Shown: positions 17,411-27,777, numbered from the stretch's first letter. The stretch is DNA of 64,000 nt from Pontibacter sp. FD36 (GCF_015686655.1 NZ_JADPMP010000002.1:124001-188000), one strand, 5' to 3'. Numbers and translations are program-made. The notes: generated from the letters alone by a model not told the origin.

Positions 17411-20150
17411 CGACGAACTGAACAACGAAGGTATAGAAAGAGAAGAAGAGCTAGAGGTTGCATTTACAGACGGTGATGAAGAAGTGATCCATAATGTGAC
17501 GCCGGTGTCCGGTCTGTACGAAAACTGGTTCCTCGACTATGCTTCTTATGTAATTTTAGAGCGTGCCGTTCCTGCCATCGAGGACGGTCTGAAGCCTGTG
17601 CAGCGCCGTATCCTGCACGCGATGAAGGAGATGGACGATGGTCGCTTTAACAAAGTGGCCAACGTGATCGGTCAGACCATGCAGTACCACCCGCACGGTG
17701 ATGCCTCGATTGGCGATGCCATGGTGAACCTGGGTCAGAAGGATCTTCTGATCGAGACGCAGGGTAACTGGGGTGATGTGCGTACCGGTGACAGTGCCGC
17801 TGCGCCTCGTTACATTGAAGCCCGTCTGTCTAAGTTTGCGCTCGATGTGGTTTTCAACCCGCAAACGACACTCTGGCAGCTGAGCTATGACGGCCGTAAA
17901 AATGAGCCGGTAACGCTTCCGGTAAAATTCCCGCTGCTGCTTGCGCAGGGCGTGGAAGGTATAGCCGTTGGTCTTTCGACCAAAATCATGCCGCACAACT
18001 TCAAGGAGCTGATCAAAGGGTCTATTGATGTACTCAAAGGTCGCAAGACCACACTGCTGCCTGATTTCCCGAACGGGGGTATGGTAGACGTCACCAACTA
18101 CAACAATGGTATGCGCGGCGGTAAGATCCGGGTGCGTGCCACGATTGAGAAGGTGGACAAGACGATGCTGATCATCCGTGACGTGCCTTACGGTATCACG
18201 ACCACGGGTCTGATGGAGTCGATCGTGAAGGCGAGCGAGAACAACAAGATCAAGATCAAGAAGGTGATTGACAATACGGCTGCTGATGTAGAGATACAGG
18301 TACAGCTGCCGCCGGGCGTATCACCTGACCTGACCATGGATGCGCTGTATGCCTTCACGGACTGCGAAGTGTCTATCTCGCCGAATACCTGCGTGATTAT
18401 CGACGACAAGCCCCACTTCCTGAGTGTGGACGAGTTGCTGCGCATTTCTACGTTCAAGACAGTGGACCTACTTAAGCGTGAGCTCGAGATCCGCAAAGGT
18501 GAGTTGGAAGACAGGTGGCATTATTCATCGCTGGAGAAGATCTTCATCGAAAATCGCATTTACCGTGACATCGAGGAATGCGAGACCTGGGAAGCTGTAC
18601 TCGAAGCGATCGATAAGGGCTTGAACCCATTCAAGAAACTATTGCGCCGTGAAGTTACACAAGACGATATCATTCGCCTGACGGAAATCAAGATCAAGCG
18701 TATCTCCAAGTTCGACTCTTTCAAAGCCGACGAGTACATCAAGAAGCTGGAAGAGGAGATGGCTGAGGTGGATGATAACCTCGCCAACCTGATTCGTTAC
18801 GCAATTGCTTACTTCGAAGGATTGCTGAAGAAATACGGACAAGGACGTGATCGCAAGACGCAGGTGAAGACCTTCGATGTGATTACTGCACAGAAAGTTG
18901 CGATCGCTAACCAGAAGCTTTACATGAACGCCAAAGATGGCTTTATCGGTACCGGCCTTCGCAAAGATGAGTTTGTGTGCGACTGCTCTGACATGGATGA
19001 CATCATCGTGTTCCGTAAGGATGGCAAGTTTACGGTGACCAAAGTAGCTGAGAAGACGTTCGTGGGCAAAGACATCATCATGGCTGGTGTTTATAACAAG
19101 AACGATGAGCACATGGTCTACAACATGATCTATGTGGATGGTAAGACAGGCGTGTCCTTCGCGAAGCGCTTCTCTGTGAAGTCGATTACACGTGATAAGG
19201 AATACGACCTTACTAAAGGCAACAAAGGTTCTAAGGTGCATTACCTGACCGCTAACCCGAATTCAGAGTCGGAGGTAGTGAATATTACACTTGCTCCACA
19301 AGCCTCTGCCCGCATCAAACAGTTCGACTATGACTTTGCTGAACTGATGATAAAAGGCAAAGGATCAAACGGTAATATCGTGACGAAGTACCCGGTTAAG
19401 AAGGTGGTGCAGAAGAGCCTGGGCGAGTCTACCTTGGGTGGACGCGAAATCTTCTACGACGAAGTAATTGGTCGTCTGAACACTGAAAGCCGCGGCCGTT
19501 ACCTGGGTTCGTTTAATACCGATGATACTATCCTGGTGGTTTACGAAGACGGTACTTACGAGCAGACCACCTTTGATCTGGCCAATCACTATACTGTCGA
19601 GAAAATCAAGGTGCTGCAGAAGTTTGATCCGGAGTTGGTTGTATCCGCTATCTATTACGAAGGCGAAAACAAAATATACTATGTGAAGCGATTCAAGATC
19701 GAGACTTCCACAGTAGGTAAGAAGTTCAGCTTTATACCTGAAACCAAAAACTCCAGGCTTGAGGCTGTATCTACACATTCACTTCCGATGGCCACTATTA
19801 GCTTCAAACGTTCGCTCCGAGGCGAGAAGGAAACGGAGAAACTGCTGCTGAGTGAATTCATTGATGTGAAGGGTTGGAAGGCCATGGGCAACAAGCTGAG
19901 CTACTTCAAAATCTTCGATGTGAAAGTGCCGAAACAAGAGGAAGTGGAGCAGGAAGAAAAGCCTAAAACTAAGAAAGTTACCACCAAGCGTGAGCCCGTA
20001 ACACTGCCTTCCGAACTGAAGGAGTTAGCAGAGGAGGCAGCCAAAGTGAGTGGGGCTCAACTTGATGCGCTCGAAACCGTAGAAGAACTTACAGAAGACG
20101 GCAGTGCAAGAGAGGCTTTGAAGAAAAAGAAACAGCTGGATTTGTTCTAA
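17403..20150 (+). CDS. parC: DNA topoisomerase IV subunit A (GyrA/ParC family)
   Basis: This 915-residue DNA-cleaving subunit has the catalytic Tyr137 in [13 protein letters not shown] and the breakage-reunion domain beginning at [25 protein letters not shown] long C-terminal beta-pinwheel region follows, then an acidic/lysine-rich tail ending in KKKKQLDLF. An upstream in-frame TTG at 17391 would add four residues. The ATG at 17403 is preferred because it overlaps the parE stop (ATGCATAA). I see no canonical GyrA box (QRRGG-K), consistent with topoisomerase IV rather than gyrase. Confidence 0.92.
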   Translation: MHNDELNNEGIEREEELEVAFTDGDEEVIHNVTPVSGLYENWFLDYASYVILERAVPAIEDGLKPVQRRILHAMKEMDDGRFNKVANVIGQTMQYHPHGDASIGDAMVNLGQKDLLIETQGNWGDVRTGDSAAAPRYIEARLSKFALDVVFNPQTTLWQLSYDGRKNEPVTLPVKFPLLLAQGVEGIAVGLSTKIMPHNFKELIKGSIDVLKGRKTTLLPDFPNGGMVDVTNYNNGMRGGKIRVRATIEKVDKTMLIIRDVPYGITTTGLMESIVKASENNKIKIKKVIDNTAADVEIQVQLPPGVSPDLTMDALYAFTDCEVSISPNTCVIIDDKPHFLSVDELLRISTFKTVDLLKRELEIRKGELEDRWHYSSLEKIFIENRIYRDIEECETWEAVLEAIDKGLNPFKKLLRREVTQDDIIRLTEIKIKRISKFDSFKADEYIKKLEEEMAEVDDNLANLIRYAIAYFEGLLKKYGQGRDRKTQVKTFDVITAQKVAIANQKLYMNAKDGFIGTGLRKDEFVCDCSDMDDIIVFRKDGKFTVTKVAEKTFVGKDIIMAGVYNKNDEHMVYNMIYVDGKTGVSFAKRFSVKSITRDKEYDLTKGNKGSKVHYLTANPNSESEVVNITLAPQASARIKQFDYDFAELMIKGKGSNGNIVTKYPVKKVVQKSLGESTLGGREIFYDEVIGRLNTESRGRYLGSFNTDDTILVVYEDGTYEQTTFDLANHYTVEKIKVLQKFDPELVVSAIYYEGENKIYYVKRFKIETSTVGKKFSFIPETKNSRLEAVSTHSLPMATISFKRSLRGEKETEKLLLSEFIDVKGWKAMGNKLSYFKIFDVKVPKQEEVEQEEKPKTKKVTTKREPVTLPSELKELAEEAAKVSGAQLDALETVEELTEDGSAREALKKKKQLDLF

Positions 20151-20211
20151 ATTAAATCCTTTTTTGCATAAGTCGTTTTAAAGCAATATATTAGGTTGCT
20201 TATTACAGATT

Positions 20212-21003
20212 ATGCGAATACTTTTCAAAGTCATACCCATTTTGTTCATCATGCTCGGTTTCCTGATAACTCCTCTGGAGGTACTGGGAGATTCCGGGCA
20301 TGATGTGCTTTTAAAGAAGGCCTACGAGCTGAAAGAGCAGTACAAGGAAACAGAAGCACTGGCGGTATATGAGCAGATCTTAGCTGCTGATGAGTTAAAT
20401 TATGAAGCACTGTGTCAGGCCAGTGTGCTACATAATTTGATGGGTCATCGTTTTACAGATGACAGCCGCAAGCTGAATCACTTTAGCACTGCAAAGTCTT
20501 ATGCCCAGCGCGCCTATCAGATGGATTCCACCGATGCCCGATCAAATTATGCCATGGCACTTTCGCTGGCCTCATTGGCAACAATCTCAGGACCGAAGCA
20601 GCGACTGGCGACTTTCAGCCAGTTAAAGCCCTATCTGGATGGAGCCCTGGCGGCAGATTTCAGGCATGCAGATGCCTGGCACTTGCTGGGACGCTGGTAT
20701 TTCAAAATGGCGAACCTCAATTTTGCCGAGATCACAGCTTACAAAGTGATGCTGGGCGGTATGGCAGATAAACCTGCTACCAACAAGGATGCTATTTACG
20801 CTATGGAGATGGCCATCCTGCACAACCCGAATAACCTGCGCTATTACTTTGATCTGGCCAACATTTATCAGGAAATGAAAAACAAAGATGCTTGTGTCTA
20901 TACGCTACAGCGTGCCATGGCCCAGAACCTTGACTTGCAAACGAAGGAGGAGCTGGAGTTGAGCAGGCGCTGTAAAATTATGCTGCAAGAGTATCAGAAG
21001 TAA
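20212..21003 (+). CDS. Exported TPR protein resembling the RMDN (regulator of microtubule dynamics) family
   Basis: This 263-residue protein has an N-terminal hydrophobic signal or anchor segment (about residues 5-26), then tetratricopeptide-like helices: AYELKEQYKETEALAVYEQIL, AKSYAQRAYQMDSTDARSNYAMA, and DAIYAMEMAILHNPNNLRYYF. The stretch HLLGRWYFKMANLNFAE resembles the eukaryotic/bacterial RMDN family, a by-eye inference. It is probably periplasmic and scaffold-like. It lies 61 nt after parC and ends at a very strong terminator, so it may be read from the parEC promoter. Confidence 0.75.
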   Translation: MRILFKVIPILFIMLGFLITPLEVLGDSGHDVLLKKAYELKEQYKETEALAVYEQILAADELNYEALCQASVLHNLMGHRFTDDSRKLNHFSTAKSYAQRAYQMDSTDARSNYAMALSLASLATISGPKQRLATFSQLKPYLDGALAADFRHADAWHLLGRWYFKMANLNFAEITAYKVMLGGMADKPATNKDAIYAMEMAILHNPNNLRYYFDLANIYQEMKNKDACVYTLQRAMAQNLDLQTKEELELSRRCKIMLQEYQK

Positions 21004-21015
21004 CTTGATAGAACT

Positions 21016-21063
21016 GCAACGCAAAGGGCCTGCTTCCGGATGGTGGCAGGCCCTTTGCGTTGC
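21016..21063. terminator. Strong hairpin terminator, 18-bp perfect stem
   Basis: Arms at 21016-21033 and 21046-21063 pair without mismatch, with a 12-nt loop. The core AAAGGGCCTGC recurs in other terminators of this window. There is no long U-run, only CTTTGCGTTGCTT on the plus strand. Confidence 0.85.
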
Positions 21064-21154
21064 TTGAAAACTATATGGCAGGCGAATTGTCGGTATTTAG
21101 GCAAATTATCTATAATTTAGCGCCATTCAAGCTTGTAAGAAAAGACAGCACATG

Positions 21155-22231
21155 ATGTCTCGTTGGGTCTTAAGTTGGGTAGTGTTGGGGATGTTGACTC
21201 TTTCCGGTTGCGGTAAAGAAGAAGGTACCCGGGAGCAGATGGTAGACCTGGAGGCTGTGGCTGTTGAGGACCCGGCCAAACAGCTGGTAAGCCTGAGCGA
21301 AGCGATCGATCGATCAAAGCGCGACGGCAGCTTGTACGCACGCAGAGCTATGGTGCTGCTGCGACAGGGGGAACTGGACAGAGCCTTAAGTGATGTAAAC
21401 GAAGCGATTAAGCTGTCGAAGGAGCCTGCTAACTTTTTTGTAAAAGCGCAGGTGCTATACCTGATGGGGCGTCATGAAGAAGCCCTGCCGCTGGCGTTAC
21501 AGGCGGAGCGTAACTCGTATGAAAGTTCATCACTTTACGTGCTCTTAACGGAGCTATACCTTGACAGAGGAGCGTATGCAAAGGCTTCTCATTTTGCGCG
21601 ACAGGCGCTTGAGTTGTCACCGGATGATCCGCATGCGATCTACTTCAAGGGTAGAGTGCTGGAAGTGACCGGTGATACAGCTGTTGCCATCAGGCATTAC
21701 CAGCAGGCCTTGGAGCTGAAGCCTGACTTTGCGGAGACGCACCGATCATTGGCAGGGCTATACCTGGCGCAGCAGGACCTGGCACAGGCCAGAAAGCATA
21801 CGCAACAGGGATTGCGCCAGTCACCGGAGGATCCACAACTGTGGCATTACAAAGGAATACTACAGTTGCAGTCGGCAAGAAAGGACAGCGCCCTGGCTAG
21901 TTTTGAAAAGGTACTGTCTTTAGCAGACACGATGCAGGCAGCCCATTTTCAGATGGCGCAGCTGCAGCATGGCATGGGAGCCTACGAGCTGGCCTTGCAA
22001 CACCTGGAGAGTGCTCCAAGGTATAGCAATGTGCTCAAGTACCTGTCTGTGCGGGCAAGTAGCCTGGAACGACTAGGAGAGAACCTGGCAGCACTGCGAA
22101 CTTACGAACGCATGCTGACGATTGAGCCGAAGCATACGTATGCGCAGCAGAGCGTTGCCAGGTTGAGATACAGATTGGAAAGACCCAGACCCCAGCTCGA
22201 CAGTATGGCTGTCAGGCAGCGGGGCTTTTAA
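21155..22231 (+). CDS. TPR-repeat lipoprotein
   Basis: This 358-residue protein starts with a lipoprotein signal peptide ending in LTLSGC. Two consecutive ATGs occur (21152 and 21155) and the second gives the cleaner signal. The mature part is built of about eight tetratricopeptide repeats, such as AKASHFARQALELSPDDPHAIYF and AIRHYQQALELKPDFAETH, a protein-interaction scaffold. No enzyme domain is present. It ends 20 nt before thrS. Likely anchored to an envelope membrane with TPRs in the periplasm; partner unknown. Confidence 0.85.
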   Translation: MSRWVLSWVVLGMLTLSGCGKEEGTREQMVDLEAVAVEDPAKQLVSLSEAIDRSKRDGSLYARRAMVLLRQGELDRALSDVNEAIKLSKEPANFFVKAQVLYLMGRHEEALPLALQAERNSYESSSLYVLLTELYLDRGAYAKASHFARQALELSPDDPHAIYFKGRVLEVTGDTAVAIRHYQQALELKPDFAETHRSLAGLYLAQQDLAQARKHTQQGLRQSPEDPQLWHYKGILQLQSARKDSALASFEKVLSLADTMQAAHFQMAQLQHGMGAYELALQHLESAPRYSNVLKYLSVRASSLERLGENLAALRTYERMLTIEPKHTYAQQSVARLRYRLERPRPQLDSMAVRQRGF

Positions 22232-22251
22232 CTCGATACTAAGAAGAAAAC

Positions 22252-24192
22252 ATGATCAACATCACTTTGCCAGACGGCTCTGTACGCCAGTACCAGAAAG
22301 GTGTAACAGGCCTCGAGATCGCCAGCAGCATTAGCGAGGGCCTTGCCCGCAATGTTTTGGCCGTAAAGGTGAACGATTCCGTTTGGGATCTGTCTCGCCC
22401 CATTGAAGAAGATGCCAATGTGCAGCTGCTCACCTGGAACGACGATCTGGGCAAAAATACGTTCTGGCACTCTTCCGCCCACTTGTTGGCCGAAGCACTG
22501 GAAGAGCTATACCCAGGTATAAAATTCGGTATAGGTCCTCCTGTTGAGAACGGCTTTTACTATGACGTGGACCTGGGTGAGGGCAGAACTTTCTCGCAGG
22601 ATGACTTCGCCAAAGTAGAGCAGAAAATGCTGGAACTGGCACGCGCCAAAAATGAATACAAGCGTGAGGAAGTATCAAAGGCCGACGCCATAAAGTATTT
22701 CACTGAGAAAGGTGACCAGTACAAGCTGGACCTGATCAAGGATCTGGAAGACGGTTCTATTACCTTCTATACCCAAGGCAATTTCGTAGACCTTTGCCGT
22801 GGACCGCATATTCCGAACACCGGCTTCATCAAGGCAGCCAAGCTGATGAACGTAGCCGGTGCTTATTGGAGAGGCGACGAGAAAAGCAAGCAGCTGACTC
22901 GTATTTACGGTGTCACTTTCCCGAAGCAGAAAGAGCTCACCGAATACCTGGAGCGCCTGGAAGAAGCCAAGAAACGTGACCACCGCAAGCTGGGTAAGGA
23001 GCTGGAGCTATTCGCTTTCTCTGAGAAAGTAGGTATGGGCTTGCCATTATGGTTGCCGAAAGGAACGCTGCTGCGTGAGCGCCTTGAGCAGTTCATGCGC
23101 AAAGCACAGGTGAAAGCCGGTTACCAGCCAGTAGTAACGCCACACATTGGCAGCAAGGAACTGTACATCACTTCCGGTCACTATGAGAAGTATGGAGCTG
23201 ACTCGTTCCAGCCGATCAAAACGCCGAATGAAGGGGAGGAGTTCTTCCTGAAGCCAATGAACTGTCCGCACCACTGCGAGATCTACAAGACACGTCCGCG
23301 TTCCTATAAGGAGTTGCCGGTGCGTCTGGCTGAGTTCGGTACGGTATACCGCTACGAGCAAAGTGGTGAGCTACACGGCTTAACTCGTGTGCGTGGCTTT
23401 ACGCAGGATGATGCCCATATCTTCTGCCGTCCGGACCAGGTAAAGGATGAGTTCAAAAAAGTAATTGACCTGGTGCTGTACGTGTTCAATGCCCTTGGTT
23501 TTGAAGACTATACTGCTCAGATATCCTTGCGTGATCCCGAGAACAAGCAGAAGTACATAGGTGGCGACGAGGCTTGGGAAAAGGCTGAGAGCGCGATCAT
23601 AGAGGCTGCTGAGGAGAAAGGATTGCGCACTGTAACCGAACTGGGAGAGGCTGCGTTTTACGGACCAAAGCTCGACTTTATGGTACGCGACGCCTTGGGC
23701 CGCAAGTGGCAGCTTGGAACTATTCAGGTAGATTATCAGTTACCGGAACGCTTCCAATTGGAATACATTGGTGCTGATAACCAGAAACATCGCCCTGTGA
23801 TGATCCACCGTGCGCCTTTTGGTTCACTGGAGCGTTTCGTAGCCGTTCTGATCGAGCACTGCGGTGGTAACTTCCCGCTGTGGCTGAGCCCGGAGCAGTT
23901 TGCCATCCTGCCAATCTCAGAGAAGTACCAGGACTTTGCACAGCAGGTATATGACCGACTGCAGCAGGAAGATATCCGTGGCTTCGTGGACAACCGCGAT
24001 GAGAAGATCGGGCGTAAGATCCGTGACGCAGAAGTGAGCAAAGTGCCTTATATGCTGATCGTTGGAGAGAAAGAGCAGGAAAACGGAGCAGTCTCTGTTC
24101 GCAAACATGGAGAAGGTGATCTAGGCACGATGACAGTGGAGGAGTTCATCTCTAGCTTTCAGTCAAAAGTTGCTGAGATGCTGAACAATTAA
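22252..24192 (+). CDS. thrS: Threonyl-tRNA synthetase
   Basis: This 646-residue class II synthetase charges tRNA-Thr. It has an N-terminal TGS domain (residues 1-62), the editing domain with [16 protein letters not shown], and a catalytic core with the zinc-ligand segment [11 protein letters not shown] and motif 2 [20 protein letters not shown]. The C-terminal anticodon-binding domain is complete. It heads the classical thrS-infC-rpmI-rplT order, with infC 80 nt downstream. Confidence 0.98.
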   Translation: MINITLPDGSVRQYQKGVTGLEIASSISEGLARNVLAVKVNDSVWDLSRPIEEDANVQLLTWNDDLGKNTFWHSSAHLLAEALEELYPGIKFGIGPPVENGFYYDVDLGEGRTFSQDDFAKVEQKMLELARAKNEYKREEVSKADAIKYFTEKGDQYKLDLIKDLEDGSITFYTQGNFVDLCRGPHIPNTGFIKAAKLMNVAGAYWRGDEKSKQLTRIYGVTFPKQKELTEYLERLEEAKKRDHRKLGKELELFAFSEKVGMGLPLWLPKGTLLRERLEQFMRKAQVKAGYQPVVTPHIGSKELYITSGHYEKYGADSFQPIKTPNEGEEFFLKPMNCPHHCEIYKTRPRSYKELPVRLAEFGTVYRYEQSGELHGLTRVRGFTQDDAHIFCRPDQVKDEFKKVIDLVLYVFNALGFEDYTAQISLRDPENKQKYIGGDEAWEKAESAIIEAAEEKGLRTVTELGEAAFYGPKLDFMVRDALGRKWQLGTIQVDYQLPERFQLEYIGADNQKHRPVMIHRAPFGSLERFVAVLIEHCGGNFPLWLSPEQFAILPISEKYQDFAQQVYDRLQQEDIRGFVDNRDEKIGRKIRDAEVSKVPYMLIVGEKEQENGAVSVRKHGEGDLGTMTVEEFISSFQSKVAEMLNN

Positions 24193-24221
24193 AGAAAGAT
24201 ATTTTTTTCTTGATATAAAAA

Positions 24222-24236
24222 GTGCGATATTCGCAC
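24222..24236. repeat. Small hairpin between thrS and infC
   Basis: GTGCGA-TAT-TCGCAC is a perfect 6-bp stem with a 3-nt loop, 36 nt upstream of the infC start. It could be part of the infC leader structure or overlap a promoter; no clear TAnnTTTG is present. Confidence 0.4.
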
Positions 24237-24260
24237 CCTGATTGTAGAAACTAAATTTAA

Positions 24261-24275
24261 GGAGGTAAAACTATA
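24261..24275 (+). promoter_or_regulatory. Strong Shine-Dalgarno and ATA start codon of infC
   Basis: GGAGG at 24261-24265 is followed by 7 nt and then ATA at 24273-24275. In-frame stops at 24252 and 24258 rule out any start further upstream, and no ATG, GTG or TTG lies between them and the ATA. A Shine-Dalgarno this good is exceptional here, since almost no other gene in the window has one. It fits the known use of a discriminated start codon (AUU in E. coli) in infC for autoregulation. Confidence 0.8.
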
Positions 24276-24836
24276 GCTACGCCAAACAAGCGCTACATCC
24301 CACGCGGAAAAGTGGAAGAGCCATACAAAGTCAATGATAAAATAACTGCCAGAGAGGTCCGGTTAGTTGGTGACAATGTAGAGCAGGGGGTATTCTCGAC
24401 CAGAGATGCTCAGAAAATAGCGAATGAGCAGAATCTTGACCTGGTTGAGATTTCGCCAACTGCTAATCCACCGGTATGCCGAATCATCGACTACTCGAAA
24501 TTCAAGTACGAGCAGAAGAAGAAGACCCGTGAGATGAAAGCGAAGGCTCAGAAAGTTGTCATCAAGGAGATCCGTTTCGGCCCTAACACAGATGACCACG
24601 ACTTTGAGTTCAAGCTGAAGCACGCCAAGTCCTTCCTTGAAAGCGGTTTCAAGATCAAGTCCTATGTTCATTTCGTCGGTCGTACGATCGTGTTCAAGGA
24701 AAGAGGTGAGATCCTTTTGCTGAAGTTCGCGCAAGCGCTTGAGGACATTGCCAAGGTGGAGCAACTGCCTAAACTGGAAGGAAAGAGAATGTTTTTGATT
24801 CTTTCTCCGAAAGTAGCACCTCCTGCTAAAAAGTAA
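24273..24836 (+). CDS. infC: Translation initiation factor IF-3, probable ATA start
   Basis: This protein of about 187 residues prevents premature 50S joining and proofreads initiator tRNA and start codon. N-terminal domain segments are [19 protein letters not shown] and [14 protein letters not shown]. The C-terminal domain has VKEIRFGP-type ([18 protein letters not shown]) and [10 protein letters not shown] segments. The first standard start, GTG at 24312, would remove the conserved KRYIPRGK block, so translation most likely begins at the ATA behind the GGAGG. IF-3 discriminates against such codons, which implies negative autoregulation. Followed by rpmI after 23 nt. Confidence 0.93.
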   Translation: MATPNKRYIPRGKVEEPYKVNDKITAREVRLVGDNVEQGVFSTRDAQKIANEQNLDLVEISPTANPPVCRIIDYSKFKYEQKKKTREMKAKAQKVVIKEIRFGPNTDDHDFEFKLKHAKSFLESGFKIKSYVHFVGRTIVFKERGEILLLKFAQALEDIAKVEQLPKLEGKRMFLILSPKVAPPAKK

Positions 24837-24859
24837 TTTGTTTCATTAATTATATACAC

Positions 24860-25054
24860 ATGCCAAAAGTTAAAACAAAATCTGGTGCAAAGAAGCGTTT
24901 TTCTTTGACAGGTACTGGCAAGATTAAGCGTAAGCACGCTTACAAAAGCCACATCCTGACCAAGAAGACGACTAAGCAGAAGCGTAACTTGACACACACT
25001 GGCCTTGTAAGCTCAGCTGACATGGACAGAGTGAAGCTGATGCTTCAAATCTAA
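24860..25054 (+). CDS. rpmI: 50S ribosomal protein L35
   Basis: This 64-residue basic protein begins [20 protein letters not shown] and has the typical [15 protein letters not shown] centre. Length and sequence are diagnostic. It lies in the infC-rpmI-rplT operon. A 97-nt spacer separates it from rplT, long enough for a leader structure, though I cannot recognise a known L20-binding fold in it. Confidence 0.97.
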   Translation: MPKVKTKSGAKKRFSLTGTGKIKRKHAYKSHILTKKTTKQKRNLTHTGLVSSADMDRVKLMLQI

Positions 25055-25151
25055 TTCTCCGGAGTTAGAACGGTTAATTATTTAGTACGAACCCGGTATC
25101 TGGTCTTTTGAAGATTAAAATTTAATCACCAGCCGCCAAAACTTTTTAGAA

Positions 25152-25496
25152 ATGCCTAGATCGGTAAACGTTGTCGCAGCGCGACACAGAAGAAAAAAAA
25201 TGATGAAAATGGCCAAAGGTTACTTTGGCCGTCGCAAGAATGTCTGGACAGTTGCGAAAAACGCAATTGAAAAAGGTTTGCTTTATGCTTACCGTGACAG
25301 AAAAGCGAAAAAGAGAGATTTCCGCGCCCTTTGGATCCAGCGTATCAACGCAGGTGCACGTGAGCATGGCATGTCTTACTCTCAGCTAATGGGCGCTTTG
25401 AAAAAGGCGAACATCGACCTGAACCGCAAAGTACTTGCTGACCTGGCGATGAACCATCCGGAAGCTTTCAAGAGCATCGTTGACAAAGTAAAGTAA
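25152..25496 (+). CDS. rplT: 50S ribosomal protein L20
   Basis: This 114-residue protein binds 23S rRNA early in large-subunit assembly. It starts [19 protein letters not shown] and contains [16 protein letters not shown] and [19 protein letters not shown]. It is the last gene of the operon, followed after 20 nt by a strong terminator. In other bacteria L20 represses this operon by binding its leader. Confidence 0.98.
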   Translation: MPRSVNVVAARHRRKKMMKMAKGYFGRRKNVWTVAKNAIEKGLLYAYRDRKAKKRDFRALWIQRINAGAREHGMSYSQLMGALKKANIDLNRKVLADLAMNHPEAFKSIVDKVK

Positions 25497-25516
25497 TTTA
25501 CTTTAGATATATTACA

Positions 25517-25548
25517 AAAGAGGGCCTGGCGCAAGTCAGGCCCTCTTT
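25517..25548. terminator. Terminator of the infC-rpmI-rplT operon
   Basis: A perfect 12-bp stem, AAAGAGGGCCTG (25517-25528) with CAGGCCCTCTTT (25537-25548), has an 8-nt loop. It shares its core with the terminators at 21016 and 33667. Confidence 0.9.
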
Positions 25549-25726
25549 GCGTTTATACCTGTCTGCAAACTAACTAAAGTCATCTTTGCGTATGACTGCT
25601 GTCATCGCGCATGGGTAGGAAGTTGCGCTACTTCGCATCATAGCGGTCAAACACATATGATCAGGTCAGTTGTACTAGCCTGGCGTACGTTGACCCGTTT
25701 ATCTCACCTTCCAAATCGATGCGGAC

Positions 25727-27001
25727 ATGGAAAAGAGTTTTACCCGAAAACTGCTGCTGTTAGCAGCTTTTATCTGGCTGCCCCTGCAAGCAGCCTGGGC
25801 TCAGCTATACCTGACACCCCAGGTCAGGCCAAGAGCTGAGTGGCGCAATGGCTACCAAAGCTTGCCTGATGGTCAGAATGGAGCCTTCTTTGTGAACCAG
25901 CGCTCCCGGCTCACACTTGATTACAAGCAAGACAAGGTGCAGATGAAGTTTAGTTTGCAAGATGTCAGGGTATGGGGCGATGAGCTACACCTGAAAGACG
26001 TACCATCCACGGCCATGCATGAGGCCTGGGGGGAATTTGCCTTGTCAGATAAGTTCGCAGTCAGGCTAGGCCGTCAGGAGTTCGTTTACAACAACGATCG
26101 CCTGCTTGGCAATGTGGACTGGGTACAGCAGGCTCGAAGTCATGACGGGGTGCTGCTCAAAGCAAGGTGGCAGGGGATAAGCCTTGATGCAGGTGGTGCT
26201 TTTAACCAGGAGAGAGAAGCGCTGTTTGATACCCATTACAGTATGAACAACTATAAAGTGCTTGGCTTCCTATGGGCACAGAAACAGCTGAATGACCAGT
26301 TCACGGTGTCCGCTATGCACATTAGCGACGGCTTTCAGCGACCTGATACAGTAGGGGGTGTTTACTTCCGTCATACCTACGGACTGGACCTGAACTACCA
26401 GCAAGAACGTGCGCAGTTCAATGGCGCCCTGTACAGACAGTCAGGCGAGCATGGCAGTGGCAAGCGGATCTCAGCTTACCTGGCGGTGGCAGAAGCATCC
26501 TATACCTTACAGCATTTGCGCTTCACCATCGGCACCACTTATCTGTCCGGTATGGCAGGTCACGACAGCAAAGTGCGTTCCTTTAACACACTGTATGCGA
26601 CTAACCATAAGTTCTATGGCTTCATGGATTACTTTATCAATGTTCCGGCCGACTCGCGACAGGGTGGATTGCATAACAGCTACTTTAAAACCAGCTATAA
26701 TCTAAAGGGTAAGTATAGCCTTTCATTGGACTACCACTATTTTGCACTGGCCAAAAACCTGGGCGCTTCGGAGACACTTCCCGGCACCAGCGATCGTTAT
26801 TTGGGATCAGAGCTGGATGCAGTAGTCCACTACAAGCACTCTGATCAAATTCAGTTTTTTATTGGGTACAGTACATTGTTTGCGGGCAGCTCCATGGAAG
26901 CGATAAAGCCGGGCAGTGCTGCTGCCTATGCCGATTGGGGGTGGGTGATAGTCAACATCCAGCCGCGTGTCCTGCTAAAGTCGTTTGAGAAAGATAGATA
27001 A
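25727..27001 (+). CDS. Alginate-export-family outer-membrane beta-barrel
   Basis: This 424-residue protein has a signal peptide (hydrophobic core LLLLAAFIWLPL, cleavage near AWAQ), then alternating amphipathic strands typical of an outer-membrane barrel. The segments RPRAEWRNGYQSLPDG, QRSRLTLDYKQDKVQMKFSLQDVRVWG and VRLGRQEFVYNNDRLLG match the Alginate_exp family, which forms channels for anionic polysaccharides or other solutes. No alginate genes are nearby, so the substrate is open. Transcribed alone, ending at a bidirectional terminator. Confidence 0.85.
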   Translation: MEKSFTRKLLLLAAFIWLPLQAAWAQLYLTPQVRPRAEWRNGYQSLPDGQNGAFFVNQRSRLTLDYKQDKVQMKFSLQDVRVWGDELHLKDVPSTAMHEAWGEFALSDKFAVRLGRQEFVYNNDRLLGNVDWVQQARSHDGVLLKARWQGISLDAGGAFNQEREALFDTHYSMNNYKVLGFLWAQKQLNDQFTVSAMHISDGFQRPDTVGGVYFRHTYGLDLNYQQERAQFNGALYRQSGEHGSGKRISAYLAVAEASYTLQHLRFTIGTTYLSGMAGHDSKVRSFNTLYATNHKFYGFMDYFINVPADSRQGGLHNSYFKTSYNLKGKYSLSLDYHYFALAKNLGASETLPGTSDRYLGSELDAVVHYKHSDQIQFFIGYSTLFAGSSMEAIKPGSAAAYADWGWVIVNIQPRVLLKSFEKDR

Positions 27002-27009
27002 GTTATAAA

Positions 27010-27042
27010 AAAGGCCCCTGCCAAATTCTGGCAAGGGCCTTT
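27010..27042. terminator. Bidirectional terminator between porin and DUF4168 genes
   Basis: Arms 27010-27023 and 27029-27042 pair over 14 positions with one mismatch and a 5-nt loop, flanked by A- and T-runs, between convergent genes. Confidence 0.85.
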
Positions 27043-27060
27043 CGTCTGCTGGTATCAGCT

Positions 27061-27546
27061 CTATTTCGCCATCAGTTCGTGTACTTTTGCCTTCACGGCT
27101 TCGTCCTGCTGGTAGACCGTCACGATCTCTCTGTATTTGTCTTCGGTAAGGCCTTCTTCTTCAAGAGCCTTTTTTACATTTTCCTTTACAGTAGGCTGTA
27201 TCTCTACAATCTGCTGCGCAGCTTTGTCAAAAGCGGCCAGTTGCTCGGGGCTTGCACCTGATTCTGCGAGTTTCTGCTCACGCTGTGCCTGTGCGTACTT
27301 ATTGAACTGCTCTACATCCATACCTGCTTCTTGAATAATATTGAGCATGTTCTGTTGACCTTCCTTCTGGATAGCCGTCACCTTTGCGTTTGCCTGCAAA
27401 AACTTTTTGAGTTCCTCTTCAGAGAACCTGTCCTGCTGAAGCTGTTCCTGCTGAGTTACTTCATATGCCTGCTGTGCTGATGCGGATTGAGCGTACCCAA
27501 GGGCGAAGAGAACGAGAGCACCTGACAAAATCTTTTTCATTTTCAT
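27061..27546 (-). CDS. DUF4168-type exported helical protein
   Basis: This 161-residue protein has a signal peptide (ILSGALVLFALGYAQSASAQQ) followed by a charged, alpha-helical mature part rich in Gln and Glu. The paired motif FSEEELKKFLQANAKVTAIQ and LTEDKYREIVTVYQQDEAVK matches DUF4168 proteins, found in the periplasm of many bacteria. No function is established for the family as far as I know. It is isolated, with a roughly 230-nt upstream gap lacking a clear TAnnTTTG box. Confidence 0.8.
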   Translation of the reverse strand: MKMKKILSGALVLFALGYAQSASAQQAYEVTQQEQLQQDRFSEEELKKFLQANAKVTAIQKEGQQNMLNIIQEAGMDVEQFNKYAQAQREQKLAESGASPEQLAAFDKAAQQIVEIQPTVKENVKKALEEEGLTEDKYREIVTVYQQDEAVKAKVHELMAK

Positions 27547-27749
27547 GATCGGTTGTTTTAAGGGATTAGGTTAAAAAAAGAGTCACAAAAAACTCCTGGC
27601 AGGTCGACTGCAGGAGCCCATAAATTTTAAGATAGTAAAAAGAGAAGCCAGTGCCAAAAGAAAAAGAAATCTCTTCTGAGAGGTCAACACAATTGCCGGA
27701 TTATGCAAAAGGCGTGAGGGATGGGGAGTATAAGCAAGAGGGCATAAAA

Positions 27750-27776
27750 AAAGCCCCAGACATAGTCTGGGGCTTT
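27750..27776 (-). terminator. Intrinsic terminator of tRNA-Met
   Basis: A perfect 12-bp stem (27750-27761 with 27765-27776) has a 3-nt loop. Read on the minus strand it is followed by a run of seven Ts. It starts 1 nt after the tRNA 3' end, a textbook intrinsic terminator. Confidence 0.92.
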
Positions 27777-27777
27777 G

